From Verrucosispora sp. WMMD573 (GTDB lineage Bacteria; Actinomycetota; Actinomycetes; Mycobacteriales; Micromonosporaceae), in the NCBI RefSeq assembly GCF_027497175.1, contig NZ_CP114901.1, positions 930,001-994,000 of the forward strand: a DNA stretch of 64,000 nt, in the 5' to 3' direction. How positions within the stretch are numbered: the stretch's first letter is position 1; every line of letters starts with the position of its first letter. A program made the translations under genes and the position numbers. The notes below the pieces were generated by a model, which saw only the letters and a list, made by a program, of their open reading frames with translations, searched no databases and was not told the DNA's origin. Of the stretch, positions 47,505 through 56,696 are shown piece by piece.

Positions 47505-48554
47505 TCAGGCGTGCCGTTCCAGTAGAGCGGCGTAGAGGGTCAGGCCGGGGCCGAAGGCCAGCATCACCACCCGGCGCGGTGCCGGTGCCGACCGGAACAG
47601 ACGGTCGAGGATCAACAACACCGTCGGCGAGGAGCAGTTGCCGTGTTCGTTGAGCGTCTCCCGGGACGCCGCCAACGCTGTCGGCGCCAGCTCCAACTCA
47701 CGCTCCACCACGTTGAGGATGCGTGGGCCGCCCGGGTGCACGGCCCAGCCATCCACCTCCGACCGGCGGGTACCGTGCCGGGCCAGCACCTCGTCCACCA
47801 GCCCTCGGACGTGCGCCGACAGCACCTGCGGCACCTTCGGCGAGAGGCCCATCCGGAAACCGGTGTCGGTCACCTCCCAGGTCATGTGATCGGCGGTGGA
47901 GGTGTCGGTCACCGAGGCGACCTCGCGTACGGCGTACCCCCGCCCGCCGGGAACGACAGCCGCGGCGACGGCGGCGTCGGAGAAGAGCGCGTGAGAGACG
48001 ATCTGCTGGGTGTCCATCCGCGCCGAGGAGGGCTGCAGGTGCAGGCTGGTCAGCTCGGCGCAGAGCAGCAGCGCGGGACGCCCCCGCGCGGTGACGAAGT
48101 CACCCACGGCGCCCAACCCAGGCAGCGCCGCGTAGCAGCCCATGTGACCGACGAACATCCGCTGGGTCGTCGCGGCCATGCCCAGATCCCGGGCGAGCAG
48201 GATGTCCAGCCCCGGTGTGGCGTACCCGGTGCACGAGCACACCACGAAGAGACCGACGTCGCGGGCATCCAGCCCGGCGGCGGTCAACGCCCGGCCGACC
48301 GCCTCCTTACCCAGCGGCAACGCCTCGACCTGGTAGCGAAGCATCCGTCGCTCGGTCGGCCAGTCGGAGACGTCCTCGAGCAACGGATTGACCGCTGCCT
48401 GCCGCCGGGTCACTCCCGAGTGCGCGAAGATCCGCTCGGCCAGCGCACGGGTGGAGCCGGAGAAGTGCTGGGAGAAAAACTTCTCCCACAACTCCTGCTG
48501 GTCAGCCGAGGGCGGATGGGCCGTGCCCAGGCCCGCGATCACCGGTACGGACAC
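47505..48554 (-). CDS. type III polyketide synthase (chalcone/stilbene-synthase family)
   Basis: About 349 residues from a GTG with AAGG seven bases upstream. The catalytic triad is visible: Cys140 in FVGHMGCYAALPG, His273 in WAVHPGGPRI and Asn306 in LNEHGNCSSPT; GFGPGLT is replaced by AFGPGLTLYAALLE at the end. This homodimeric enzyme extends an acyl-CoA starter with malonyl-CoA and cyclises the chain. Together with a UbiA prenyltransferase, a methyltransferase and an ACAD-like enzyme, an alkylresorcinol/alkylpyrone-type product is likely; the cluster recalls the agq genes of Actinoplanes missouriensis, from memory. Confidence 0.92.
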   Translation of the reverse strand: MSVPVIAGLGTAHPPSADQQELWEKFFSQHFSGSTRALAERIFAHSGVTRRQAAVNPLLEDVSDWPTERRMLRYQVEALPLGKEAVGRALTAAGLDARDVGLFVVCSCTGYATPGLDILLARDLGMAATTQRMFVGHMGCYAALPGLGAVGDFVTARGRPALLLCAELTSLHLQPSSARMDTQQIVSHALFSDAAVAAAVVPGGRGYAVREVASVTDTSTADHMTWEVTDTGFRMGLSPKVPQVLSAHVRGLVDEVLARHGTRRSEVDGWAVHPGGPRILNVVERELELAPTALAASRETLNEHGNCSSPTVLLILDRLFRSAPAPRRVVMLAFGPGLTLYAALLERHA

Positions 48555-48639
48555 GGTCCCACCTTCCTCTCGTACGCTGACTTCTCCCGGGCCCTGTCCC
48601 CGTTCGCGGCTGCGTGGCCCGCAAGCCCGCTCCTCACGG

Positions 48640-49809
48640 TCACCAACGAGGCGTCGATCCGTCACGGTCCGGGTCACCGCCGAGTGTGGCGATGCCGAGC
48701 CAGTCGGCGCAGACGTCGGAGGTGGCCGGGTGCAGCGACCCGCAGCGGGCGTCGCGGTACAGGCGTTCCAGCGGATGACCCCGTCGGGTGGCGGAGGTGC
48801 CGGCCGCCTCCAGCATGGACGCGGCCACGTCCGCCGCGGTGGTGCCGGCCAGCAACTTGGCCCGCCACACCCACCGGTTGGTCTCCGCGTCGCCCGGTAC
48901 CTCGTCCACCCGCCGGGCCGCCTCGGCGACCACCAGCTCCGCCGCCGCCACGGCGGCGTCGGCGCGACCCAGGCGGGCGCGTACCGCCGGCAGCCCGGCG
49001 AGGTTGCGGGCGTTGAGATGTTCCACGGCCGCATCGATCGCCGCCCGGGCCACCCCCACGTACACGGCCGCGTAGCTGGCCACCAGCCAGTGCGGCATGA
49101 GCTGGGCCACCACCAGGGCCAGCCCTTCGACCCCGCCGAGCAGCCGGTCGCTGTCGACTGTCACATCGAGGTGCAGGTCGTGCGAGGCGGTGGCGCGCAT
49201 GCCGAGGGCGTCCCAGGTCGGCTCGACGGTAAGACCCTCCCCGGCCGGAACCAGGAACTGCGAGACCACTGACGGGTCGGCGGCGTTGCGGGCCGCCACC
49301 AGGTAGCCGTCGGCATGACCGGCACCGGAACAGAAGGTCTTGCTGCCCTTGATCCGCCAGCCGCCGTCGACCGGCTCGTAGACCGTGGCGAGCTGGGACA
49401 GCCGGGCACCCGCGCCGCGCTCGCTCATCGCGACCGCGTACCACGCACCGTCGGCCGCCGCCCGCAGCAGGCGGTCGCGGGCGGCCAGCGCCTCCGCCGG
49501 TACGCCGAGCGCCTCGACCAGTTCCTCGGTGACCGCACCGAGTGCCCCGGTGACCGAGGCGTGCATGTTGAACACCAGCGCGGTGGCACCGTTGCCCCGG
49601 GCCAGTTCGGTGGCGACGGCCGCGTACGCCGCGAAGGTGGCGCCGGCGCCACCCAGCTCGGCGGGGACCATCAGCCCGAACAGTCCCGCCTCGCGCAGGT
49701 CGGTGAAGTCGTCGACGGGAAACGAGCCGTCCCGGTCGTGCGTGGCGGCCCGCGCCGCCAGCCGGGGCGCCAGCCGCCGGGCCGCCGCCACTCCACTGCG
49801 CTCGGTCAT
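48640..49809 (-). CDS. acyl-CoA dehydrogenase-family flavoenzyme in the PKS cluster
   Basis: About 389 residues from the ATG at 49809, with GGGGG eight bases upstream; an ATG at 49845 or nearby is an alternative. ACAD fold: LREAGLFGLMVPAELGGAGA, AMSERGAGARLSQLATVYEP, GWRIKGSKTFCSGAGHADGYLV and the helical C-terminal domain. The usual catalytic Glu region near the end reads ASMLEAAGTSATRRGHPLERLYRDAR, which fits the group that lacks the base and works as a monooxygenase (DszC/HpaB-like). In this cluster it may hydroxylate the phenolic ring; acyl-starter desaturation is the alternative. Confidence 0.85.
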   Translation of the reverse strand: MTERSGVAAARRLAPRLAARAATHDRDGSFPVDDFTDLREAGLFGLMVPAELGGAGATFAAYAAVATELARGNGATALVFNMHASVTGALGAVTEELVEALGVPAEALAARDRLLRAAADGAWYAVAMSERGAGARLSQLATVYEPVDGGWRIKGSKTFCSGAGHADGYLVAARNAADPSVVSQFLVPAGEGLTVEPTWDALGMRATASHDLHLDVTVDSDRLLGGVEGLALVVAQLMPHWLVASYAAVYVGVARAAIDAAVEHLNARNLAGLPAVRARLGRADAAVAAAELVVAEAARRVDEVPGDAETNRWVWRAKLLAGTTAADVAASMLEAAGTSATRRGHPLERLYRDARCGSLHPATSDVCADWLGIATLGGDPDRDGSTPRW

Positions 49810-49856
49810 GGATGGAACCCCCTCTTCGGCCATTGCCATACCCTCACCTGGATCAG

Positions 49857-50594
49857 CTATCCGTCGCGTACCCCATGGCCCTGGTAGAGCACCGCCCTCG
49901 ACCCGGTCGGCACGATGCGCGGTACCTGACCGGCCGGCGTCGCGGCACCCGTCGCCTGCCGGAACAGCCACCGCAGCAACCCCGGCACCGCCGGCCGGAC
50001 ACCACGGACCCGCAGGTCGACACCGCGTCGGGCGCACTCGGCGACCAGTTCGCGATCGTCCACGAACAACCGCGGATCGTGGATACCACGCGGCACGGTG
50101 GGCAGACGTTCGGCGATTCGGACGGCGACCAACCGGGCCAGCGCCGTGTCGTTGAGGGTGTCCAGCACCAGCAGGCCGCCGGGGCGCAGCAGGCGACACG
50201 CCTCGGCCACCGCCGCACGCCAGTCCGGGACGTGCTCCAGCAACTCGCCGGCGGCGACCACATCGGCGCAGCCGTCCGCCAGCGGTACCGCCGTGGCGTC
50301 GCCGTTGACCGCCGTCACGCCGTGCGCCGCCGCCTGCGCCAGTGCGGAGCGGGTCAGGTCCACGCCGACGTGTCGGTAGCCCTTCCCGGTCAGGTGTGGG
50401 GCGAGCAGCCCCGCCCCGCAGCCCAGGTCGACCAGGAGCGCGCCCGGTCGCGTCGCCGGGGGCACCAGCGCGGCCCGCGCCCGGGCCAGCCAGTGCAGCA
50501 TGGCGAAGACGCCGTCTGGCCGCCACCACTCGTCCGCCAGGTCGTCGTACTGGCGCGGATCGTTGCGGGGCAGCACGCGGCCGGCGTCACGCAT
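49857..50594 (-). CDS. UbiG-like SAM-dependent O-methyltransferase
   Basis: About 245 residues. Class I fold with YDDLADEWWRPDGVFAMLHW (the UbiG-like start), motif I LLVDLGCGAGLLAPHL, GVDLTRSALAQA, EHVPDWRAAVAEACRLLRPGGLLVLDTL. UbiG proteins methylate hydroxyls of ubiquinone precursors, so a hydroquinone or phenolic hydroxyl from the type III PKS is the likely substrate. First gene of the minus-strand operon: methyltransferase, ACAD-like enzyme, PKS. It is divergent from the ubiA gene, with a 46-base promoter gap. Confidence 0.9.
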   Translation of the reverse strand: MRDAGRVLPRNDPRQYDDLADEWWRPDGVFAMLHWLARARAALVPPATRPGALLVDLGCGAGLLAPHLTGKGYRHVGVDLTRSALAQAAAHGVTAVNGDATAVPLADGCADVVAAGELLEHVPDWRAAVAEACRLLRPGGLLVLDTLNDTALARLVAVRIAERLPTVPRGIHDPRLFVDDRELVAECARRGVDLRVRGVRPAVPGLLRWLFRQATGAATPAGQVPRIVPTGSRAVLYQGHGVRDG

Positions 50595-50640
50595 GGCAAC
50601 GAGCGTGGCACGACTCCCCGGTAACGACCAGACTTCCGTT

Positions 50641-51480
50641 ATGTCGTCGACGGTGTTAGGGCTGGTCAGAGCGAGCCATCCGGAGCCGACCGCGGCGGTC
50701 ACCACAGTGGCTGGTCTGCTCGCCGTCGGTGTCGGGCACCCACCCGGCGGCGTCGTCGCGGTGGTGCTCACCGTGGCTGCCAGCCAGTTCACCGTCGGGT
50801 GGACCAACGACCTGCTCGACGTGGACCGCGATGCCGCGGTCGGGCGTACCGACAAGCCGTTGGCCTCCGGCATGCTGAGCCGGCGTACCGTCGCGGTGGC
50901 CGCCGCCGTGGCCGCCGCCGCGACCGTCGCGTTTGCCCTGACCACCAACCCGACGGCGGCGATCTGCGCCACCGTCGCTCTGGTCTCGGCGCTGCTCTAC
51001 GACTGGCCGCTGAAGTCCACCCCGATCTCGGTGCTGCCGTACGCGATCTCCTTCGGCGCCCTGCCCGCCTTCGTGGTGCTGGCACTGCCCGACGCCCCGC
51101 CGCCCCCGGCCTGGCTGGTGGTCGCGGCGGCCCTGCTCGGCGCGGGTGCCCACTTCGCCAACGTGCTGCCCGACTTCGCCGACGACGCCCGGACCGGGGT
51201 CCGTGGGCTGCCGCACCGGCTCGGCGCCCCGGGCAGTCGGGCGGCCGCCGTCGGGCTGTTGATCGCGGCGACCGTCACGCTGGTGCTCGGGCCGCCCGGG
51301 CCGCCGACGGGCGTGGGCCTCGCGGCGGTCGGCGCCACCGTCGTGATCTTCACCGTGGCCTGGTACGCGGGCCGGACCGGCGAGCACGCCGGCGCCCGGC
51401 CGGTGGCCGCCTTCCGGGCGGTGCTGCTGGTCGCCCTGATCGACGTCGTACTGCTGGTCACGAACGGTCGGTTGGTCTGA
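50641..51480 (+). CDS. UbiA-family prenyltransferase
   Basis: About 279 residues with eight or nine hydrophobic helices. Both Mg-diphosphate motifs are present: NDLLDVDRD (residues 56-64) and DFADDARTG (about residue 180). It would move a polyprenyl group onto an aromatic or quinone ring in the membrane. SPKKTP-like UbiA text (YDWPLKSTPISVLPYAISFGALPAF) matches the family. It is divergent from the methyltransferase-ACAD-PKS operon, so it is the probable prenylation step of the same product. Confidence 0.9.
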   Translation: MSSTVLGLVRASHPEPTAAVTTVAGLLAVGVGHPPGGVVAVVLTVAASQFTVGWTNDLLDVDRDAAVGRTDKPLASGMLSRRTVAVAAAVAAAATVAFALTTNPTAAICATVALVSALLYDWPLKSTPISVLPYAISFGALPAFVVLALPDAPPPPAWLVVAAALLGAGAHFANVLPDFADDARTGVRGLPHRLGAPGSRAAAVGLLIAATVTLVLGPPGPPTGVGLAAVGATVVIFTVAWYAGRTGEHAGARPVAAFRAVLLVALIDVVLLVTNGRLV

Positions 51481-51619
51481 GTTCCACCCCGATGGCTGGC
51501 CGCACCGGGTCGGCGTGCGGGCCACGATCAGCTCCAACTACCCTGGAGTTCGGTCTGCGCGGGCATGGCCAGCGGTTCCGGCGGGCAAACCGGATGTGAT
51601 CGTGACGAGGAGGACCGAC

Positions 51620-52339
51620 GTGAGGCGCTCGATCAGGGGTTCCCGGCGGGCTGCCGTGCTGCTGCCCGGGATCGCGGCGGCAGCCGGGCTGCTGCTGTCC
51701 GGATGCGGCGCCGGCCAGATCTCCGAGACGGCCAACAAGGTGCCGTCGATCCAGGGCGTCAACCTCCAGACCGGCGACGGGCGGTACGCCGTACGCGCGG
51801 CCGCGCTGGACTACCCTGGTGTCGAGGGCTATCAGGCTGGCGACAACGCGCTGCTCAATGTCGTCCTCTACAACGACTCGCCGGATCCGGTCACGGTGAC
51901 GGTCACCTCGTCGGACGCCCGAGAGGTGGTGCTCACCACGGTCGCCGCCGCGACCAGCCCGTCACCCACCGGCTCGCCGTCGCCGACCACCTCCCCCACG
52001 CCGGAGCAGTCTCCCGAGGGTTCCCCCTCGCCGGACAACTCCCCCTCGCCGGGCGACTCCCCGTCACCCAGCCCCACCGAGTCACCTACCTCCGGCCCGG
52101 CGCGGATCGAGATCCCTCCGCTGAGCTACGTGCAGCTGAACACCGAGGGTGAGCAGGTGCTTCAGCTGCTCGGGCTGAACGAGACCCTGCTCGCCGGCCA
52201 GAGCGTCACGCTGACCTTCGACTTCGGCGGCGAGACGGTCACCAGCCCGGCGCCGATCGCCGTGCCGCTCACGCCGCTGCCGCAGCCGTCACCGGTCATC
52301 GAGCGGCACACCGAGTACGAGGGCGAAGGCGGCCACTGA
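51620..52339 (+). CDS. lipoprotein with Ser-Pro repeat linker
   Basis: About 239 residues from a GTG with GAGGAGG six bases upstream. Signal peptide with twin-Arg-like charge and lipobox LLSGC (Cys near residue 26) indicates lipid anchoring outside the membrane. The mature part has VQGVNLQ-type beta text (GVNLQTGDGRYAVRAAALDYPG, NALLNVVLYNDSPDPVTVTVTS), a Ser/Pro/Thr-rich linker, and a second beta segment (IPPLSYVQLN, VTLTFDFGG). It resembles small copper-chaperone-like/DUF461-type lipoproteins in shape only. Role unknown. Confidence 0.82.
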   Translation: MRRSIRGSRRAAVLLPGIAAAAGLLLSGCGAGQISETANKVPSIQGVNLQTGDGRYAVRAAALDYPGVEGYQAGDNALLNVVLYNDSPDPVTVTVTSSDAREVVLTTVAAATSPSPTGSPSPTTSPTPEQSPEGSPSPDNSPSPGDSPSPSPTESPTSGPARIEIPPLSYVQLNTEGEQVLQLLGLNETLLAGQSVTLTFDFGGETVTSPAPIAVPLTPLPQPSPVIERHTEYEGEGGH

Positions 52340-52385
52340 GCACGGCGGACCGGCCACGCAGACCGAGCCGGTCCAGGTAACGTCC

Positions 52386-52430
52386 CGACGGCACCGTCGG
52401 CGTGGTGCGGCCATGCCGACGGTGCCGTCG
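52386..52430. terminator. 16-bp hairpin between lipoprotein and radA genes
   Basis: CGACGGCACCGTCGGC (52386-52401) and GCCGACGGTGCCGTCG (52415-52430) form a perfect stem with a 13-base loop, 28 bases before the radA GTG at 52458. It probably ends the lipoprotein transcript; an attenuator role for radA cannot be excluded. Confidence 0.75.
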
Positions 52431-52457
52431 TCGTACCCGGGGGTTAGCGTCGGTCGG

Positions 52458-53909
52458 GTGAGCATCTCCCGATCGACCCCGTCCCGGGCGGGCACCGGCT
52501 CGCGCGGCCGCACCGCCACCCGCGAGCCGCGACCCGCGTACGAGTGCGACGCCTGCGGGCATCAGCCGCCGAAGTGGGTGGGCCGCTGTCCCGAGTGCGG
52601 CGAATGGGGCTCGGTGGTCGAATGCACGATCACCGGTCCGACCGTCTCGGGTCGGGTGGTGAGTTCCCGGATGCCCGCCGAGCCGGCCCGGCCCATCGCC
52701 ACCATCAGCGCGGCACCGGCCCGGGCCCGACCCACCGGGGTCGGCGAGTTGGACCGCGTCCTCGGCGGCGGCCTGGTCCCCGGTGCCGTGGTGCTGCTCG
52801 CCGGTGAGCCGGGGGTGGGCAAGTCGACTCTGCTGCTCGACGTCGCCCAGCAGTGGGCCGCCGGAGCGGGCAGTCCGTCGCTGGTGGTCAGCGGTGAGGA
52901 GTCGGTGAGCCAGGTGCGGCTGCGGGCGGAGCGCATGGGCACCCTGCACGACCAGCTCTTCCTGGCCGCCGAGAGCGACCTCGCGGCGGTGCTCGGTCAT
53001 CTGGACGCGGTCAAGCCCGGCCTGCTCGTGCTCGACTCGGTGCAGACCATCTCCACCACGGGCACCGAGGGCGTACCGGGCGGGGTGACCCAGGTCCGGG
53101 CGGTCACCGCCGCCCTGGTCGCGGTCGCCAAGGAACGCGGGGTCGCCACCGTGCTGGTCGGCCACGTGACCAAGGACGGCCAGGTCGCCGGCCCTCGGGT
53201 GCTTGAGCACCTGGTCGACGTGGTGCTGCATTTCGAAGGCGACAAGCACTCGTCGCTGCGGATGGTGCGCGGGGTCAAGAACCGGTTCGGCGCCGCCGAC
53301 GAGGTCGGCTGCTTCGAGATGCACGAGGGCGGCATCAGCAGCCTCGCCGACCCCTCCGGGCTGTTCCTGACCCGTTACTCCGAGCCGGTCCCGGGCACCT
53401 GCGTGACGGTGGCGATGGAGGGTCGGCGGGCACTGCTCACCGAGGTGCAGGCGCTGATCGGTGCCACCGTGGCCGGCTCGCCCCGGCGTACCGTCTCCGG
53501 GCTGGACTCCGCCCGGCTGGCGATGGTGCTGGCGGTGCTCCAGCGCCGTACCGAGCGGCTCACGCTGCACGACCGGGAGGTCTTCGCGGCAACCGTCGGC
53601 GGCATCCGGGTGGTGGAGCCGGCGGCCGACCTCGCGGTCGCCCTCGCCGTCGCCTCCGGAGGGCTCAACCTGGCGATCGCACCACACCTGGTGGCGATCG
53701 GCGAGGTCGGCCTCACCGGCGAGGTACGCCGGGTGGGCGCGGTGCCGCGCCGCTTGGCCGAGGCCGCCCGGCTCGGCTTCCGGCTGGCCCTCGTGCCGCC
53801 CGGCTGCGGGCCCACCAGCACCGGCGCCGGTCCGGAGCAGATGCGCGTGATCGAGGTCACCGATGTCCGCTCGGCGTTGCAGGCCGCCGCGCGGGCGTCG
53901 GCGGAGTGA
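52458..53909 (+). CDS. radA: DNA repair protein RadA
   Basis: About 483 residues from a GTG. Zinc finger Cys30/33/44/47 (YECDACGHQPPKWVGRCPEC), RecA-like ATPase with Walker A GEPGVGKST (residues 117-124), VLDSVQTIST, the RadA-specific KNRFG motif, and the C-terminal Lon-like domain (LTGEVRRVGAVPRRLAEAARLGF). It works in branch migration during recombinational repair. It is directly upstream of disA, an order conserved in many Gram-positive bacteria. Confidence 0.95.
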   Translation: MSISRSTPSRAGTGSRGRTATREPRPAYECDACGHQPPKWVGRCPECGEWGSVVECTITGPTVSGRVVSSRMPAEPARPIATISAAPARARPTGVGELDRVLGGGLVPGAVVLLAGEPGVGKSTLLLDVAQQWAAGAGSPSLVVSGEESVSQVRLRAERMGTLHDQLFLAAESDLAAVLGHLDAVKPGLLVLDSVQTISTTGTEGVPGGVTQVRAVTAALVAVAKERGVATVLVGHVTKDGQVAGPRVLEHLVDVVLHFEGDKHSSLRMVRGVKNRFGAADEVGCFEMHEGGISSLADPSGLFLTRYSEPVPGTCVTVAMEGRRALLTEVQALIGATVAGSPRRTVSGLDSARLAMVLAVLQRRTERLTLHDREVFAATVGGIRVVEPAADLAVALAVASGGLNLAIAPHLVAIGEVGLTGEVRRVGAVPRRLAEAARLGFRLALVPPGCGPTSTGAGPEQMRVIEVTDVRSALQAAARASAE

Positions 53910-53994
53910 ATCGTCCACCGGTCGGGTCGGGCAGGGCGGGCCGAATCGTGACACATCACAGTAACCGCGAGAGCACCCACCGCACGGCAGTCCG

Positions 53995-54007
53995 TAGACT
54001 GTGCCCG
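53995..54007 (+). promoter_or_regulatory. -10 element for leaderless disA transcript
   Basis: TAGACT at 53995-54000 ends six bases before the GTG at 54007, so transcription would begin at or next to that codon. No Shine-Dalgarno is seen. This favours a leaderless mRNA and the GTG at 54007 over the GTG at 54001, which lies inside the promoter spacing. Confidence 0.5.
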
Positions 54008-55185
54008 TGCCGATCGACCGCGATACCACCAAGCCAGCTGGCGCGACGCCCCATGCCCGCACCGCTGCCGTGGGCTCGCCCGCCCGCCCCATCAGCGTGA
54101 GCGTCACCGGGGGCGGCGTCGTCGGCGACCCGCTGCGCGCCAACCTTGCCCTGATGGCACCGGGCACCGCACTCCGTGACGGGTTGGAGCGGATCCTGCG
54201 GGGTCGGACGGGCGCGCTTATCGTCCTGGGCTACGACAAGGTGGTCGAAGGGCTCTGCACGGGTGGCTTCCCGCTGGACGTCGAGTTCTCCGCGACCCGG
54301 GTCCGGGAGCTGTGCAAGATGGACGGCGCAGTCGTGCTCTCCAGCGACGGCACCCGGATCGTCCGGGCGGCGGTCCACCTGATGCCCGATCCGACCATCC
54401 CGACCGAGGAGTCCGGCACCCGGCACCGCACCGCGGAGCGGGTCGCCCGGCAGACCGGCTACCCGGTCATCTCGGTCAGCCAGTCCATGCGCATCATCAG
54501 CCTCTACGTCAACGGTCAGCGACATGTGCTTGACGACTCGGCGGCGATCCTCTCCCGCGCGAACCAGGCGCTGGCCACCTTGGAGCGGTACAAACTCCGC
54601 CTCGACGAGGTCTCCGGCACCCTGTCCGCCCTGGAGATCGAGGACTTGGTCACCGTGCGCGACGCGGTGGCCGTGGTGCAGCGGCTGGAGATGGTCCGCC
54701 GGATCGCCGACGAGATCGCCGGCTACGTGGTCGAGCTGGGCACCGACGGGCGGTTGCTCGCCCTTCAGCTGGACGAGTTGATGGCCGGCGTCGACGCCGA
54801 CCGCACCCTGGTCATCCGGGACTACCTGCCCATCGGCCGCAAACCCCGGACCCTGGACGAGGCGCTGGTCGAGCTGGATCTGCTCAGCGCCACCGAGCTG
54901 ATCGATCTGGTCTCGGTCGCCAAGGCGATCGGCTACCCGGCCGCCTCGGACGCGCTGGACGCGGCGGTCAGCCCGCGCGGCTTCCGGCTGCTGGCCAAGG
55001 TGCCCCGACTTCCGGTGGCCGTGGTCGACCGGCTGGTGGTGCACTTCGGCAGCCTGCAACGGCTGCTCGGTGCCACGGTGGAGGATCTGCAAGCGGTCGA
55101 CGGCGTCGGTGACGCCCGGGCCCGGGGCGTACGCGAAGGGCTGTCGCGGCTGGCCGAGGCATCCATCCTGGAACGCTACGTCTGA
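54007..55185 (+). CDS. disA: DNA integrity scanning diadenylate cyclase DisA
   Basis: About 392 residues. The DAC domain has the DGA motif ([11 protein letters not shown]) and the RHR motif ([15 protein letters not shown]) that bind ATP; the linker is helical ([22 protein letters not shown]), and the C-terminal HhH domain ([27 protein letters not shown]) binds branched DNA. It makes c-di-AMP while scanning DNA and stops at lesions. It follows radA by about 95 bases and seems to have its own leaderless promoter. Confidence 0.96.
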   Translation: MPIDRDTTKPAGATPHARTAAVGSPARPISVSVTGGGVVGDPLRANLALMAPGTALRDGLERILRGRTGALIVLGYDKVVEGLCTGGFPLDVEFSATRVRELCKMDGAVVLSSDGTRIVRAAVHLMPDPTIPTEESGTRHRTAERVARQTGYPVISVSQSMRIISLYVNGQRHVLDDSAAILSRANQALATLERYKLRLDEVSGTLSALEIEDLVTVRDAVAVVQRLEMVRRIADEIAGYVVELGTDGRLLALQLDELMAGVDADRTLVIRDYLPIGRKPRTLDEALVELDLLSATELIDLVSVAKAIGYPAASDALDAAVSPRGFRLLAKVPRLPVAVVDRLVVHFGSLQRLLGATVEDLQAVDGVGDARARGVREGLSRLAEASILERYV

Positions 55186-55234
55186 GGCGCGCCGCAGCCG
55201 GGCCAAGGCCCGGCCGAGCGGCCCCAGCGCCGAC

Positions 55235-55966
55235 CTACCTGAGGATCAGTTTCGCGGGCTGACTCAGCTTGGTGCCCACCCGGGCGAAGACCTCGTACGT
55301 CCCGGCGGGCACGGCCGGTCCGTTCGCCACGCCGTCGGCGCACCGGCTGCTGTCCCTGCCGTTCCAGTTGACCTGGTAGGAGCGTTCGAAGCCGGGAGTG
55401 AAGGACTGCACGTCCGAACCGGCGGCCGTGCCACAGGTGTCCGAGGACCAGACCACCTCGGCACCGGACTTGATGTACAGCTCCTGCGCGGTCGCGCCGA
55501 CGTCCCGGCTGCACGTCCGGTCGGACCTGTTACGGACCTTCAGGTTCAGGTCGACGTGGGCTCCGGAGGCGGCCTGCGTCGGCAGCGCCGCAGCGGTCAC
55601 CGAGAGTTCGGCGTCCGCGCAGTTGCCCGCGTCCGCGACCGGATCGACCGCTGGCGGATCGTTGCTGAGGCTCGGCTCGTTCCCCGGGGCGGATGGGTCG
55701 GCCCCGTCCCCTGGATCGGCGGGGTCGGCCCCGGCATCACCTGACGGCGGCGAGCCCGTCTGTGGTGTCAGCACCGAACCGGTCGGATTCGGCGTGCCGG
55801 TCGCCACGCCCGAGTCGGGCTGGCCGTCGCCGGTCGCGTCGTTGCCTCCGGTAGGCCCGTTACACGAGTAGAACAGGACAATCAGGAACAGCAGCACCGC
55901 ACCGAGCACGACGGCGCGACGCCGCCAGTACACGGTGGGAGGCAGGGGGCCGACCGTCAGACGCAT
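55235..55966 (-). CDS. membrane-anchored DUF4232-like exported protein
   Basis: About 243 residues. One membrane helix (RRAVVLGAVLLFLIVLFYSC) leads to a Gly/Asp/Pro-rich disordered region, then a C-terminal immunoglobulin-like domain with four Cys (GNCADAELSVTAAALPTQ, VRNRSDRTCSRDVG, VWSSDTCGTAAGSDVQSF, DSSRCADG). The Cys arrangement and order of strands resemble DUF4232, a secreted domain in actinobacteria. Function unknown. Confidence 0.7.
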   Translation of the reverse strand: MRLTVGPLPPTVYWRRRAVVLGAVLLFLIVLFYSCNGPTGGNDATGDGQPDSGVATGTPNPTGSVLTPQTGSPPSGDAGADPADPGDGADPSAPGNEPSLSNDPPAVDPVADAGNCADAELSVTAAALPTQAASGAHVDLNLKVRNRSDRTCSRDVGATAQELYIKSGAEVVWSSDTCGTAAGSDVQSFTPGFERSYQVNWNGRDSSRCADGVANGPAVPAGTYEVFARVGTKLSQPAKLILR

Positions 55967-56102
55967 GATGTCCCCACCGTAGCGGCGGTGCGTGCGGCGG
56001 ACGGCAGCGACGCGCCGTGGCTCCCCCGTCCCATCCGCTCCGACCCTCCATTCACGACAGTACGCCCGGCGACGGTCACTCAGTGCGACCGTACGGGTCG
56101 AA

Positions 56103-56696
56103 TCAGAGGTAGTTCTTCCGCTGGTAGATCGCGTGCGCGCCGGCCACCCGGTCCAGAAAGAGCAGGCCAGCACAGTGGTCGATCTCGTGTTGCAGGGCAC
56201 GCGCCTCGAAACCGTCCGTCACCAGGCGTACGGTCTCACCGCTGCCGGGCAGCGCCCCCTCCACCACCAGCCGGCTCGCGCGCTTCACGTCACCGGTCAG
56301 GTCCGGCACCGACATGCACCCTTCCCGACCCGCCTTCCACCGGGTGGCCTCGACGACCCGGGCGTTGCACAGCACGAAGACGCCGTGCCCGGTGACGGTC
56401 TTGGGATGCCCGGTGACGTCCACCGCGAAGATCTGGGCGCTCACCCCGACCTGCGGCGCGGCCAGGCCCACGCAGCCGGGCGACACCCGCATGGTGGCGA
56501 TCAGGTCGGCGGCCAGCCGCACGGTCTCCTCGGCGGTCGGATCGATTTGCCCGCCCGGCCGGCTGAGCACCGGATCCGGGGCGGAGACCACCGGGATGAC
56601 CCGGCCGGTGCCCAGCGCCTCGGGGACCCAGTCACCGAGACCCACATACGCGTCGGCCTGCGGGTCCGACTTCGATACGTCCGGTGCGCCGCTCAC
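56103..56696 (-). CDS. def: peptide deformylase
   Basis: 197 residues. Motif I VGLAAPQVG, motif II EGCMSVP with metal-binding Cys127, and motif III QHEIDH with His170, catalytic Glu171 and His174. It removes the formyl group from nascent proteins. Motif II reads EGCMS rather than EGCLS, a tolerated variant. Its start overlaps the ACT-domain gene stop as ATGA, so the two are coupled. Confidence 0.95.
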   Translation of the reverse strand: MSGAPDVSKSDPQADAYVGLGDWVPEALGTGRVIPVVSAPDPVLSRPGGQIDPTAEETVRLAADLIATMRVSPGCVGLAAPQVGVSAQIFAVDVTGHPKTVTGHGVFVLCNARVVEATRWKAGREGCMSVPDLTGDVKRASRLVVEGALPGSGETVRLVTDGFEARALQHEIDHCAGLLFLDRVAGAHAIYQRKNYL

